Assembly: GCA_027922465.2 (NCBI GenBank)
Contig: BQMF02000014.1
Location: 434,001-498,000 of the forward strand
Direction: 5' to 3'
From: Turritopsis dohrnii
Taxonomy: Eukaryota; Cnidaria; Hydrozoa; Anthoathecata; Oceaniidae
Length of the DNA: 64,000 bases
Both the position numbers and the translations under genes were made by a program. Of this stretch, positions 1 through 10,990 are shown piece by piece. Positions within the stretch are counted from its first letter, which is position 1; each line of letters opens with the position of its first letter. Below the pieces are notes generated by a model. The model was not told the DNA's origin. It made no database searches and saw only the letters and a program-made list of their open reading frames with translations.

Positions 1-1078
1 CAGCGTTTAATAGAGAGTGCGTTAAATTTTAATGAGATGTGTGTGAACGGTTACAGAGAACACTTTCGAAAACCCTCACAAACAATAGGCCTTTATAGTT
101 TTAGAAGCAAATAATATTCTTATTATATCAATTCTTATTATCTCAATAGATTTTAGGGGAAATTGCTGACTAGATTAAAACAAGGCCTTATGTGTAAATT
201 AAAACTAAATTTATCACTACCTGCAACATGCAGCAACTAAAACTAAGAAGCACAGCACAGACCAAAATCTCCCAAAATTCATTTTTTTAAATTTTAAGAC
301 CCCCTAGAAGTGTGGAACCACTGCAATGTACAGTGTAAAAAGATACACTAGAAATTCTCATTGTATATACTTTCCTTTTAAAGTTTTCTTTCCTGGCAAA
401 TGTGCATTAATTCTTTTAAGCTTTACTGCCTTAATGCCTTAAAGACAGTAGGGTAGCGCGGTAATAAATGATGAAGTAAGAAGAAGATAAGTTTTAGTAA
501 CAAGAAAATAACATATATCAAATTTCAAGTATCAAAGTATTTTCAGTTTTTAGACCTATTTGATTAATAGTCATTATTTTATGAATTGAGCTACTGTATA
601 TATATCAAAGAAAATACACCTATAAATGTTTGATATACACGTAACTTTTCTTTTTTGTGTGTGTGAATAATGAAAGTAGGTACATATCAGTTGCATTTTT
701 TAGAATGCCCCGTCATTGGAGTGTTTTTGGTTTACTGGTTCAGCCACGGAATTTTAATGTTAGAACATCTCTACTGTATTATTATGATAATGAATGTAGC
801 AAAGTTGGATACACACTTAACGCAGGTTAGGTAGATCCCCTGACACTACAATAGACACTACAAGAGGTAGGCATTGCAAGAAGGAGAAAGTATTACAGTG
901 GTGCTGTGCACAAAAAAAGCAATGGGAATCTCCAGGAATTATATAGTATGTTATACCACAATTATGGTATATTATAACAGTAAAATCTTTTGAGCATGAT
1001 GCAGACAAATATTTTTTATGATTGTTCTTTACAAGAAAAAGAGAATAAGAGCCAGAACCCTGATTTGGGAGAATTGGA
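1..1078. other. AT-rich non-coding stretch
   Basis: I see no credible gene here. The only long open frame (817-1008, minus) has no recognisable motif and its composition matches its surroundings. There are homopolymer and TA-rich runs but no clear repeat boundary. Confidence 0.5.
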
Positions 1079-1227
1079 CGCTAAAAATGATCAATTCTCG
1101 GCGCTATTTCCTTTTCGCACCCTCACGTCCAGGATGTTTTAGGGTCAGGGTTAGGGTTAGGGCTAGGACCAAATACATTTAGGGGGTGCGAACAGGAAAT
1201 AGCGCCGAGAATTGATCATTTTTAGCG
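1079..1227. mobile_element. 149-bp MITE with 44-bp inverted ends and telomere-like loop
   Basis: The left end (1079-1122) and right end (1184-1227) are reverse complements over 44 bp with one mismatch; the core shared motif is GATCAATTCTCGGCGC. The 61-bp loop contains TTAGGGTTAGGG (about 1151-1162). There is no coding capacity, so this is a short non-autonomous foldback element or MITE. I could not fix a target-site duplication, so the superfamily is unknown. Confidence 0.8.
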
Positions 1228-1594
1228 TGAATGGAGATGGGATGTCGACTAAAGAGGAGGGGAGGTGAACCATAATATTGAAAACGAAACCAAAATGAAA
1301 CTGGGAACATTACTTAAAGCGTACCTCCTACACAAACATAAGTTACTCACAAAACATTCTAAAAAGAACCGTTAGAATTCATTAATAAAAACGCTAGTAG
1401 CTAAGCCTAAACGTCCATACAAATCAGATAATTTTTTTTATATCACAACAGCAATGTCGCCATCTTGAAACACTGATCGCAACAACAAACGGTGAATCTC
1501 ATAGACGAAGAGATGGTACGCTCTCCTTTACAACTGTAATTAAAACTGAATAACGCTGACATCAGCGCTTACAAAAGTCACAAGAGAAAACCGT
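1228..1594. other. non-coding spacer
   Basis: No gene, repeat or RNA signal that I can support. Confidence 0.45.
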
Positions 1595-1852
1595 TTACTG
1601 AAACCACAGTGCGACATTTTTTTCAACTGCGTCATTATTTTCTACTACAGGTCCCAATCGCACATATTTTTTTGACGTTCCAGTCGGTACTGTTGCCAAC
1701 AGCTGCACTGTAAACTCTTTAGCTGATAATATGGATTCTCCAGTAGAAGTAGTCGAGGTGATTTCGCGTTTTCTTTTATTACCGTTTGGTACTGCCTTCC
1801 TTTTTTCTTTTATTTCTTTTGCCAATTGCTGCCATGTGCGTTTCTCTGCCAT
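1595..1852 (-). CDS. unidentified 85-aa ORF, possible first exon
   Basis: The ORF starts with ATG and is lysine-rich at its N-terminus (WQQLAKEIKEKRKAV, then GNKRKREIT), a plausible nuclear-localisation patch. A Ser/Thr stretch and a hydrophobic segment (FTVQLLATVP) follow. Base composition is higher in GC than the flanks, which favours real coding sequence. I do not recognise the family. It could be a complete small protein, a first exon whose donor I cannot place, or a transposon-derived fragment. Confidence 0.3.
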   Translation of the reverse strand: MAEKRTWQQLAKEIKEKRKAVPNGNKRKREITSTTSTGESILSAKEFTVQLLATVPTGTSKKYVRLGPVVENNDAVEKNVALWFQ

Positions 1853-2541
1853 CTTTGTTTCTTCGCCCGAACGAAACTAATTTCTCACAAACTGCCACAA
1901 TTTACCATCACTCAAAACCACGAAATTGGCAGTTCTAGGCCGTTACGTTCCTTTCATTTTTTTTTTTTTTTTTTACATATTTTTGTTATTATTTTAAATT
2001 TCGTTTTATTTCAAAATGAATGAACATATAATTTTAAACTGAAAAATGTAATTAAAATAATGAGATGCATTAAATTTAAAATTTTTTGATAAATCAAGAA
2101 AAAAAAAAAAGAAATTATACATGTTATTGACATTTTTTGTTTTGGCAGCTGTCGGCCACCATACCACGTCCGCAACCTCGAACTAGAAAAAGTTATTTGA
2201 GTATTTATGATATGTGTGCCTGTAGTGAACGATGGTTAACATCAATTACTTAACAACATAATTGGTGCTTCTTAATTCGTCTTTTTCTAAGATAACATTT
2301 AATCAATTGATGGATTACCTTTATGAATAACCTAAGAGATCAACATGGCAAACATTATTGATATGGTAAGAAGAAAATTTAAAAAATAAACAACAGCATC
2401 GACATCATCGCTTGATTTATGGATAAATTTTGATTGGAATCATGTGGTAGTTTATAAATGTTTTGCATGCAGTGTCACATTCTAGAACAACAAAAAAAAC
2501 CACCAAAACACTATTATACAAACAAGTTCGTTTGAATTCCT

Positions 2542-3873
2542 ATGGAAAACAGGACACAATTGAAAGTTTTATTTTCACTTGCTTTGGTTTTATTCGTTAC
2601 CACGCTGTGTTACGTCAGGTATAACAAAATTTTATTTTCACAAAGCAGCCATACACAACCGATCTATGTTTCAAAACATAACATAGCTGTTACTGGTAAT
2701 CCGAAGATCTTAGGAGAATCATCATCCAAACAAGTACTGAAAAATGTGAGCAACGTCAGCGAATCCGAAAAGATCATTGTCCTTGCTCCAAAAAATCTAA
2801 GACATAAAATAGTTACTACTAGTAATCCGAAGTTCTTAGGGCAATCGTCATCCAAACAAGAACTGAAAAATGTGAACAACGTCAAAGAATCCGAAAAGAT
2901 CATTGTCCTTGCTCCAAAAAATCCAAGATGGCATATATTATCGTCTTTCTTTTCAAAACTAGATAAAAAAACATGCGCCTATTCTAAATGCAAGACCACA
3001 AAAGATATGAATTATTTTCAAAAAGCAGATGCTGTAATCTTTTTTGGTAGGTCTATGTTTTCTCCACAAGAATTAAAAAAGTTTAATGAGACCAGAAAGA
3101 AGAATCAAGTGTGGATTTACTTCACATTAGAATGCACAGTCAAGACACCAGATTCAAAAAACTTGGATAATTATTTCGATTGGATAATGACATATCGCTT
3201 GAATGCTGACATCAGAATGCCTTACGGCATTATATTGCATCGTAATCGTACGAATGAAGAAGAGAAGAAGAATCATGCTGCAGGAAAGACTAAACTGATT
3301 GCTTGGTTAGTAAGCAATTGTAATCAGCGAAGGGAAAAATTTGTAAGGGAGTTGCAAAAATATTTGCCAATTGATGTAGGCGGCAGTTGTGGCAAACGCT
3401 TTAAAAGTCAACTCATATGCAAGAAAAGGGATTGTGCAGAAGAGCTGAAACAATACAAATTCTACCTAGCTGCAGAAAATAATTTCTGTAGGGATTACAT
3501 AACAGAAAAATACTACAAACAAGGTTTCTTAGGCGACACTGTCCCTATTGTTCTTGGTGGGGCAAATTATTCAAATACAATTCTTGCTATTCCCGGCTCG
3601 TACATTAATCCTTTTGAATTTCGAGATATGAATGAATTTATCAATTACATTAGAATGCTAGATAAAAATGATGATAAGTACAACGAGTTCTTTAAATGGA
3701 AAAAGGATCATACCATTTTGCACAGATATCCAGATGGAGGATATCGGGCCATGTGCGATTTGTGCAAAAAACTAAATGAACACTTAAATTTATCTCCAAA
3801 ATCAGTTTGGAAAGAAGTTCATGCTGATTGCATTAAACCAGCAGAAAAATTTGAAAAATGGATGAAAAACTGA
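2542..3873 (+). CDS. alpha-1,3-fucosyltransferase (GT10), type II Golgi membrane protein
   Basis: 443 aa, intronless. A short cytoplasmic tail is followed by one signal-anchor segment at about residues 8-24 (VLFSLALVLFVTTLCYV), then a lumenal stem and a GT10 catalytic domain from about residue 140. Family motifs are clear: the donor-binding signature near residues 307-325 (FYLAAENNFCRDYITEKY, then VPIVLGG), an earlier DWIMTYR...DIRMPYG block, and KTKLIAWLVSNC. Such enzymes transfer fucose from GDP-fucose to GlcNAc on glycoprotein or glycolipid glycans in the Golgi. Cysteines of the expected C-terminal pairs are present. The stem carries a 42-residue tandem duplication. A TATAAA lies ~85 bp upstream (near 2453). 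No stop or frameshift is seen, so the gene is probably functional. The exact linkage and acceptor cannot be read from sequence. Confidence 0.92.
   Translation: MENRTQLKVLFSLALVLFVTTLCYVRYNKILFSQSSHTQPIYVSKHNIAVTGNPKILGESSSKQVLKNVSNVSESEKIIVLAPKNLRHKIVTTSNPKFLGQSSSKQELKNVNNVKESEKIIVLAPKNPRWHILSSFFSKLDKKTCAYSKCKTTKDMNYFQKADAVIFFGRSMFSPQELKKFNETRKKNQVWIYFTLECTVKTPDSKNLDNYFDWIMTYRLNADIRMPYGIILHRNRTNEEEKKNHAAGKTKLIAWLVSNCNQRREKFVRELQKYLPIDVGGSCGKRFKSQLICKKRDCAEELKQYKFYLAAENNFCRDYITEKYYKQGFLGDTVPIVLGGANYSNTILAIPGSYINPFEFRDMNEFINYIRMLDKNDDKYNEFFKWKKDHTILHRYPDGGYRAMCDLCKKLNEHLNLSPKSVWKEVHADCIKPAEKFEKWMKN
2695..2936 (+). repeat. 126-bp tandem duplication inside the fucosyltransferase stem
   Basis: Two direct copies offset by exactly 126 bp (42 codons) encode the stem segment beginning NPKILGESSSKQ and NPKFLGQSSSKQ. 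Both units end in KIIVLAPKN. The spacing keeps the reading frame, so the duplication lengthens the stem without disturbing the catalytic domain. Confidence 0.85.
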
Positions 3874-5795
3874 CATTTTATACTGCTAGAGGGAATTTTT
3901 CCATAACTGTTAGCTTAAAAAAGATACTTGCCTGTTAAAATTTTTGATTCGAAATTTAGATTTCAATGAGGAACATTTGTAACTGTTTTGACTTTATTTT
4001 GTATTGTTGATACCAGATTTAAGGCTGCATTCTTCGTTCGTTCTTTTGTTATTATAATTTTTGTTTATTTTTCTAGTTTACTTAAATTAGTCATTGCTCT
4101 ATCTTTGCAGTTACGTATCAACTTTGAATAATCTTCAGATGAAATAACTAAATGCATAACAGGACGTTTCCTGTGCATAGCAATAAGATCATGAATCGAA
4201 GAAAGGATATTCTGATCTCGCAGTCATAAATCTTTTGTTATCAAATTGGATTCTTAATGTTCAATAGACGATGATTATGTGTAATTGTTAATAACATAAT
4301 TGATGCTTTAATTGAATAAGCATGTAAATTAGCCGTGTTTTTATGAAATAATCTCTTTATTTACCCGTGCCGTTGATTTATTTACAGTTAAGAGGAGTAG
4401 TGACAAATCAGTTGAGTTAAAAAAGGAACGACAAAAATCTTCGCCAATTCAGATGTTAATTTACTTAAGCTTTCGGCCCCTTCTGTGGGTATGATCACAC
4501 TGAAGTTTCTCACCAAATTTAAAGCATTGATAACAATAAAGTTAACAATGTGTACATCGGTAAAACAATCAAAATAGCTCTGAAAGGCCTGTTGAGAACA
4601 GGCCGCTCACGCTCAATCAGAAAGCTCTCCGGATAAATGCCACTCCCCAATCCAACCCTCTCCTGTAGATAGCCCTAAACGCAACCCTTACCCTTATGGG
4701 GAATCAAAAAAAAGAGCCAAAAATTGCTGGGTACGAGGTTGTTTCATATACAGCATGGAATCTAATATGATGATATTTCCTTTCAGTATAAAGTGTTAAT
4801 AGGACTACTTGCATATTTTGTTTTCAATTTTAAATGACTCTCCTCCACAGATTTTGATATGATCTCTAGCTTTGCATCTGTATGTCCCAACTTTTCCTAT
4901 AATGCAAAATGAAAAATATTCATTAAAAATGCCTCAATTGAATAACAGAAGAGTTACACAAACAAACCTGATATTCTTACAACACAATGTTTAAAATAAT
5001 CCCAAAGCAGGTAATTGTAGCATTGCATTGTGGTAGGCGTAATATAAATTCTATGAAGTAGATTGGTTGTTTGTTTGGCAGTTGCAATAGTATATGACCT
5101 CCTCGTTGCCAATGTAATTATAGTTTTACGTGTTTTCTCTCTCAAGGCGTATTATCGAAAGCATCATCTTTCATGAATAAAGCTTTATATACACTATATA
5201 CAAATTATAAGGCATGGTTTTCACTACACCATAGCAGTCACGTGACACCAGAATAACGAATAGCAGGGCGTCGACATTTGAAACCAACAAAAGATACGAA
5301 AAAGTGCGCCAGTCAGAGTAGCATTGAACCAATCTAGAGGTTTGATGGAAAAGAAACAAGGGCTTCCCTTATTGAAGTTTTTCTGTATTTCAAAATTTCA
5401 TAATGTCTCGCGTAACAAATTCTTATGATATGCCATTAAATTAGCAAGTATCGAAAACATTCATCAGGCTTTGCCCAAAATTTACCGGCTATTCATTTAT
5501 GCTGTAACCTTTCGTTGACAAAAAGACAACGAAATAAATCTTATTTTGGATAATCTTTTTAGTGAAGAAAAGCGGAAAACAGTGGATGAAAGCATTCCCG
5601 AGATAAAAGTACCGATTGTACAAAATTCATTTTTCACGGAAATTAAAAATATTATATTTCAAAAATCTTATAATTATTATAATAAATTATTCATTAATTA
5701 ACATTATTCATTAATTATTCATACTATTAAAAATTTTCAAAAGCCAGGGGAGATATGTCTAAAAGCAATGGTTCTGACAATCAATATCTAATTAC
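3874..5795. other. intergenic; fucosyltransferase 3' flank and repeat fragments
   Basis: Contains a candidate polyadenylation signal AATAAA near 4535, a perfect 8-bp GC-rich hairpin at 4586-4604 (GGCCTGTT stem) and, near 4841-4885, a degenerate copy of the hAT-like end also seen at 18715 and 38405 (CTCTCCTCCACAGATTTTGA). I could not find the C-terminal tektin exon that the exon at 5796 should be followed by. Confidence 0.5.
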
Positions 5796-5963
5796 TTCGT
5801 TTACAAGCTTGTACAGCACTCGTTCTCTGCATAATTCAAGATTCGGACGATATGTTCTTGTGCTTAGACGTGTCTGAGTTACTTGCATTGGTGGTTCCTT
5901 ATCTACAATAGCTTGCCTGAACAGATTTATATTGTCTTCCATACCCTGGGTTTCTAGCTTAAT
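5796..5963 (-). CDS. tektin internal exon (56 codons), ciliary doublet-microtubule protein
   Basis: Read on the minus strand, the segment is bounded by a TTTGCAG acceptor and a GTAATT donor. It is exactly 168 bp, phase 0 at both ends, with no stop. It encodes a match to the tektin signature region: QVTQTRLSTRTYRPNLEL then CRERVLYKLVNE (families usually read RPNVELCRD). Tektins are coiled-coil filament proteins built into axonemal doublet microtubules. The next exon in a normal tektin should continue EV.EI..I; a fitting exon exists at 30.2-30.4 kb but on the wrong side for a minus-strand gene. This is either part of a gene whose other exons I cannot find, or an isolated fragment. Confidence 0.7.
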
Positions 5964-7305
5964 CTGCAAAACATTGAGGATAAAATTTGTAAGCTAGTTA
6001 ATTAATGGAATTTAATGGTTATGTATTAACTGCCTGAAATTCATCGAAAAGGACGGGAGTGTATTTCACTCACGAAAATACTTTATCTCAAGGTTAAAAC
6101 GAAGAGGTTCGGGATTAAACTGTAAGTATATATAGAGAGCGTTATAAAATAGGTAGTTCATTATTTGCTTTAATTATCTGTTCACTTAACTTCAATGCGC
6201 TTCTAATTCATTCAATTATGTGTCGTTTTTTAAAATCATAAATAGACAAAAAGTGCTTTTCAAATTCATTAAATTATGTGTCGTTCTTTAATAAGAAATC
6301 AAGTGATACTGTGGTAGCCTTTGAATTTTAGGTTTTACATATCAAACATTTAAATGTACGTTTTCTTTGATATTATATGAAATAATGCATGGAAGAATGA
6401 ATATTATGAATGAATATTAATCAATAAAAATGGAACTTATGGAACTAAAAATACGTTGATAATTGAAATTTGATAATATATCTTGTTTTTCATGTTAGTA
6501 AAGCCTATCAGTTCAAAACTTTTTATTACCTCGTCTGTTAGCTACTACGTTATGTTTGTGTATTAAGGCTTTCAAAGATCTAGTTCAAGAAGGTAGTTAT
6601 TTGCCGGAATTCACTTTCGGTTCCACGAAATTATCATTAATAAAAACAAACTTTTTTTTTCTACATAAGCTCTTATGAAAAAATTTCTGATATAAAAAAA
6701 ACAAACGTTACACAGCTCACGCATGCATAATTCTTTTGTCCTAATAAATTGATTGCTGATGTTTTATGATTAGACCCTATTTACACTAATTAATCATTTT
6801 CATTAAATATATCGTTTATGCCTGTTTTCCACCAGTGAGATATCTCAGAAAACAAGCGTTAAAGAACTTTTTAGAACTTAAAGTAAAATTTCGAAAGCGG
6901 TTGTGTAACAAATAAATTTGCTGCTACCATTTTGCGCCATCTGGCTCTTGTTTTAGTTAGAAAAGAATGATCACAGTCCAAAATAATTATAAGTTTCTTT
7001 TATAAATTATTTTCTTTTTTTTATCTTAAAATATGTATATCTTCTTTAAAATCCATGTAATATTGATCAAAGGAATTCTTGTAAGTCTAAAAGTGTTTCT
7101 TCATTGACATGCAATCCACGGTGCTTTGGTTTCATGTAAATGCATGCACGAAATTTCAAAAAACCGCTCGGTTTGGCCAGTAAGGAAAAGAAACAAAGCC
7201 GGTTGTAATAGATTTCTTGCATTCGCAGAAATCTAAAAAGAAGACGTAAAAAATATCGATTAAATCAGTTGTTAAAAGTTACTGCTAGCGTAGTTACTCA
7301 ATATC
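5964..7305. other. non-coding, AT-rich; contains a dispersed repeat copy
   Basis: No gene is supported. Positions 6388-6632 are one copy of a dispersed repeat; its partner is at 44579-44819. Confidence 0.5.
6388..6632 (+). repeat. dispersed repeat, copy 1
   Basis: About 245 bp that aligns in the same orientation with 44579-44819. Shared blocks include GAAGAATGAATATTA, CCTATCAGTTCAAA and ATCTAGTTCAAGAAGG, with scattered substitutions and small indels. It has no coding capacity. It is probably an old non-autonomous transposon; the termini are not defined. Confidence 0.7.
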
Positions 7306-8011
7306 TACAGTGTGTCCACCAGAAAGTGGGCACCTTGTTTAAAACATAAATAACTTTTCGAATTTTCAACAATACAATCGGTTTTTATACCGTTGGAAAG
7401 CAGAATTTACGAACTTTCCAAAAATGTAAGTTGTTATTTTTAAAAATTTTTATTTTAAAGAATATTACGTATTTTTTGTTTCGATACGGTTGTTAAATCA
7501 TTCAATCATACAGTTAACAGTGCAGCAGCGAACTTTCGTTGTAAGAAAGTTCCACGAGACAAAAAGTTGTGTAGCGTTATTCAGGCTTTTATACAATTGT
7601 TTTTGGGTAGAAATCCACCATCAAAAAGCACGATTCAAAGTTTTTAATTCTTTGTAAAGGAGTTTTATAAATGAAACTTTCATGTTTCAAGCTTGTAAAA
7701 ACGTAAAGTTTTCCTTGTATAAACACAGCTTTATTACAATATTTTAACTTTTTATGATTTTCCATGCTACTCGAGTCGTTAACACCTATTCAAACCAGCG
7801 TTAATTGATCATTATTGATTTAATGCCATGGTTTCATGGTGAAATCGATTATATTTTCTGGAAAATTGTTTTTTCTATGAAAAAGGTCATATATTTAGAA
7901 AGAACAAAAAATTTTCTTTCTGTTCACACAAAAATTGAGAAAAACAAGCACGAAAAACAAAAGATATGCTTATTGAAAGTTAGGTACCCACTTTCTGGTG
8001 GACACACTGTA
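7306..8011. mobile_element. Tc1/mariner-type MITE with TA target duplication
   Basis: Inverted ends of ~29 bp (7308-7336 and 7981-8009) begin CAGTGTGTCCACCAGAAAG and differ at one position. Each is flanked by a TA dinucleotide (7306-7307, 8010-8011). The CAG...CTG ends and TA duplication are typical of Tc1/mariner. The 702-bp interior has no transposase; the 70-codon frame at 7805-8017 runs into the terminal repeat and is not a gene. Confidence 0.85.
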
Positions 8012-8412
8012 TACTAATGCGAGCAATAATGATCTGCCTGGCTACGTCACAATAAGTCATAATCATACGGCAACAAGAGCTTATTTTTGGGCAAAGTATA
8101 ATTATTTAGAAAAAAAAAACTTTACCAGAGACTTTGTGATAATAAAAGGCAACAATTTCAAAAACAAACTTTTTTGACCTCCGTTCTCCTTAAAGGCATT
8201 AGAACCAATGAAATGAGCTGATTATAAAAGCTATCAACTCAAAGGATAAATTACGCAGGTCAATTGAAATTATTAATAAAAGCATATAAGCATATTTTCT
8301 ACCTTGGGTTCTATAAAATTAAGCATATTTTTAAGCACATTTCCACGGTAAAAATATATGTATATATATATTATATTTTATATAGTAAATATATATACCT
8401 ATTAGCTGTTTA
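8012..8412. other. non-coding, ends in TA-rich microsatellite
   Basis: A block near 8165-8195 resembles the end of the TTAA-flanked element at 17023 (CCTTTAAGGAGAACG on the minus strand), possibly a solo end. From 8350 to 8400 the sequence is (TA)-rich. No gene. Confidence 0.4.
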
Positions 8413-8870
8413 AGTCGACCAATTATGCTAAATTTCATTACTTAAGTCGACCGCATGTTTAAGTCGACCAAAATTGGTCGACCTAAGATTTTTTCAATAT
8501 TTCTATTTCGTATTGCATATTTTCACGAGACTTTTTTGTCAAATTATGTTGTTTGTTTATTATTCGGATATTTACGTCAAAATATTTCCAAAAATTTAAT
8601 TTCTTTAGGGAAATTTAGCAATTACATTGAATTGATGTGGTGGATTATTAAGCATAGGTCAACCGGCCATTATTTCATTTACAAAGGTACATTTGAAGTT
8701 AGTTTTACATATTTTAGAATCTTTATTCGAGCATTGTTAATGAAGAAAAAGGTTTTGGAACAGAAATAAAGCTTTTCCATTTTTACGGGAACTTGTTAAT
8801 TTTCATGTTACTTTTTTCACGTTTATCTGGTCGACTTAAGAGGCCGAGCATAGGTCGACCGCGGTTGCGT
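8413..8870. repeat. repeat unit rich in GTCGACC motifs
   Basis: TTAAGTCGACC or its complement occurs at both edges of this block (three copies plus an inverted one at 8413-8485, and two more near 8830-8860), bracketing about 340 bp of AT-rich sequence. The same motif recurs at 10146-10980, 21020, 24860 and 28975-29175, so it is a family hallmark. A 104-codon open frame inside (8455-8769) shows no known motif. Confidence 0.55.
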
Positions 8871-9389
8871 TTGATGTAGTATCAACACTGGAATTCGAAA
8901 CACTTTCAGTTTTTTCAGTTATTTCAAGTTGCCAATTTAAAGTTTGAGTCATTTCCCTATTATAGAGGTCCAGTATACTTGATTTCTCAGGAATATAACA
9001 GGATCACTCAAATTTTGAACGGATCTGAAAGATACGATGGAGTTATTAGCAAACTAAACCCTTTTGATTCAAATTTCCGAAACACAATGTGATTGAGTGG
9101 ATTCATTATCAGTAAAATAATTGGGCCAGTCAGCAATGATTCAAAATCTAACGTTCTAAATGTGTGAAAGAAGTAAAAAAATTCCCTAGTTAGATTGGTC
9201 AAAAAAAGGAATGCCGACTCCAACACAAACATCTTTAAATTTGTTTTGACAAATGTCCTTTCAAGCTGTAGCTTACTAATGACACATGGATTTGACTTGA
9301 TAAGCAATTAAAATAGCTTGACAACAGCTATAATCACAAAAGGCAAAATTCATTTGTGTGTGTACCTTCTGAAATTTTGTACTACACAT
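8871..9389. other. non-coding spacer
   Basis: No gene supported. The minus-strand frame at 9008-9307 has no recognisable domain and AT-biased composition. Confidence 0.4.
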
Positions 9390-9550
9390 CCCAGTTAATA
9401 AACGACGTTAATCGACGTCAAGAAAACGTCGGGGTTGGTCGCAATTAGTTTGGACCTGAAAACACAAGCATTTAAAATCATTTATTTACTTACAACCAAT
9501 TCTGACGTTCACGATTAGGAAAGATTGAGAAAGGAACTAAAAACGATGGT
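9390..9550 (-). mobile_element. truncated end of ACGTTGT-type MITE
   Basis: Starts CCCAGTTAATAAACGACG and continues through CGTCAAGAAAACGTC and CAGGTC-type sequence. It matches, inverted, about 28375-28616, the right part of the complete element at 27987. The other terminus is missing here, so this is a 5'-truncated or recombined copy. Confidence 0.65.
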
Positions 9551-9740
9551 TCGTGAACTGTACACTGCAAACAAAATTTAAAATGATGTTTTAAAAAGCA
9601 AGTAGAACTAATATTGTATTTGTTCTTTCATTTTGTCATTTCGTTCTTTTGGATCTAGTCAAATATATTTGCACATGTCAAGGCTTCATATTTTAGTGGT
9701 TAACGATTTTATTTTGGTGGTTATGAGTGGTTATTTTGTT

Positions 9741-10067
9741 GGCGCCGTGGTATAGTGGTTACCACTCCCGTATTTCATGCGAGAGATCTGGGTTCAATTT
9801 CCCATGGCAGCGATTCACCATGTGCGAGTGCATGTATAGCGCCGGGTCGACCCATGCCATGCGAGGGAAATTGGGTAGATACATCGGGTGTTGCAGGAAG
9901 CTCATCCTGAAAAGCAAGACCCTTGATTGGGTTTGTGTCACTCATGAGAGTGTCAAATACTTCGGAACCTCCAACCTAAGCTGTGGCTCATCCTGGAAAG
10001 CAGATGCAATAGCAACTGAGCAAGGCTAGACACGTAAAACAATACCAAAAATTCAATCAATCAATAA
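9741..10067 (+). mobile_element. tRNA-derived SINE
   Basis: The 5' part resembles a tRNA gene with polymerase III promoter boxes: box A at about 9748 (TGGTATAGTGGTTA) and box B near 9791 (GGGTTCAATTTC). The D-arm resembles tRNA-Glu/Asp, but acceptor ends do not pair well, so this is not a tRNA gene. A ~200-bp body and an AATC-repeat tail (ATTCAATCAATCAATAAAT) follow. The open frame at 9727-10029 is a by-product. Confidence 0.85.
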
Positions 10068-10990
10068 ATGAAACTAGCTAAGATTCCATGTCCTGCGATT
10101 TTGTAAGAAGATGGTGTGTGGTCATATTTAAATTAAATCACTAGTAGGTCGACGAAGTCAAAGTTTCTATACTTATGTCGGCCAAAATAAATTAATGTAT
10201 GAATCACTTTCATAGGCTAATCAACCGCTTGTTAAAACCATATTACATACAATCCACAAATGAAACTAGCAAAGATCTTAAGTCCTACAATTTTGTAACG
10301 AAATGTTGTGATTTTAATTCTTATTTAGCACAAATCACTCTTAGGTCGACCAAGTCAAATTTTCCCTACTTAGGTCGACCAAAAGTAAATTAATGTATAA
10401 ATGACTTTCATAGACTAATCAGCCTCTTGTTAAAACCATACTACATACAATCAACAAATTAAACTAGGGAAGATCTTAAGTCCTACAATTTTGTAACGAA
10501 ATGTTGTGATTTTAATTCATATTTAGCACAAATCACTCTTAGGTCGACCAAGTCAAATTTTCCCTGCTTAGGTCGACCAAAAGTAAATTAATGTATAAAT
10601 GACTTTCATAGACTAATCAGCCTCTTGTTAAAACCATACTACATACAATCAACAAATTAAACTAGCGAAGATCTTAAGTCCTGCGATTTTGTAATGTAAT
10701 GCTGTGATTTTAATTCATATTTAGCACAAATCACTCTTAGGTCGACCAAGTCAAATTTTCCCTACTTAGGTCGACCAAAAGTAAATTAATGTATAAATGA
10801 CTTTCATAGACTAATCAGCCTCTTGTTAAAACCATACTACATACAACCAACAAATTAAACTTGCGAAGATCTTAAGTCCTACAATTTTGTAATGAAATGT
10901 TGTGATTTTAATTCATATTTAGCACAAATCACTCTTAGGTCGACCAAGTCAAATTTTCCCTACTTAGGTCGACCAAAATTAAATTAATGT
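10067..10990 (+). repeat. 198-bp satellite array, ~4.6 units
   Basis: Units repeat with period 197-198 bp (AGGTCGAC marks at 10146, 10343, 10541, 10739, 10937). Each contains two GTCGACC sites ~30 bp apart (AGGTCGACCAAGTC and TTAGGTCGACCAAAA). Later units are nearly identical, implying recent amplification; the first is more diverged. The SINE tail abuts the first unit. Confidence 0.9.

Noticed and set aside
9741..9812. tRNA gene
   Set aside because: Boxes A and B are present but the acceptor ends do not pair and a SINE body and AATC tail follow; called a SINE instead.
10067..10990. CRISPR-like array
   Set aside because: Units are contiguous 198-bp satellites without spacers, in a eukaryotic genome.
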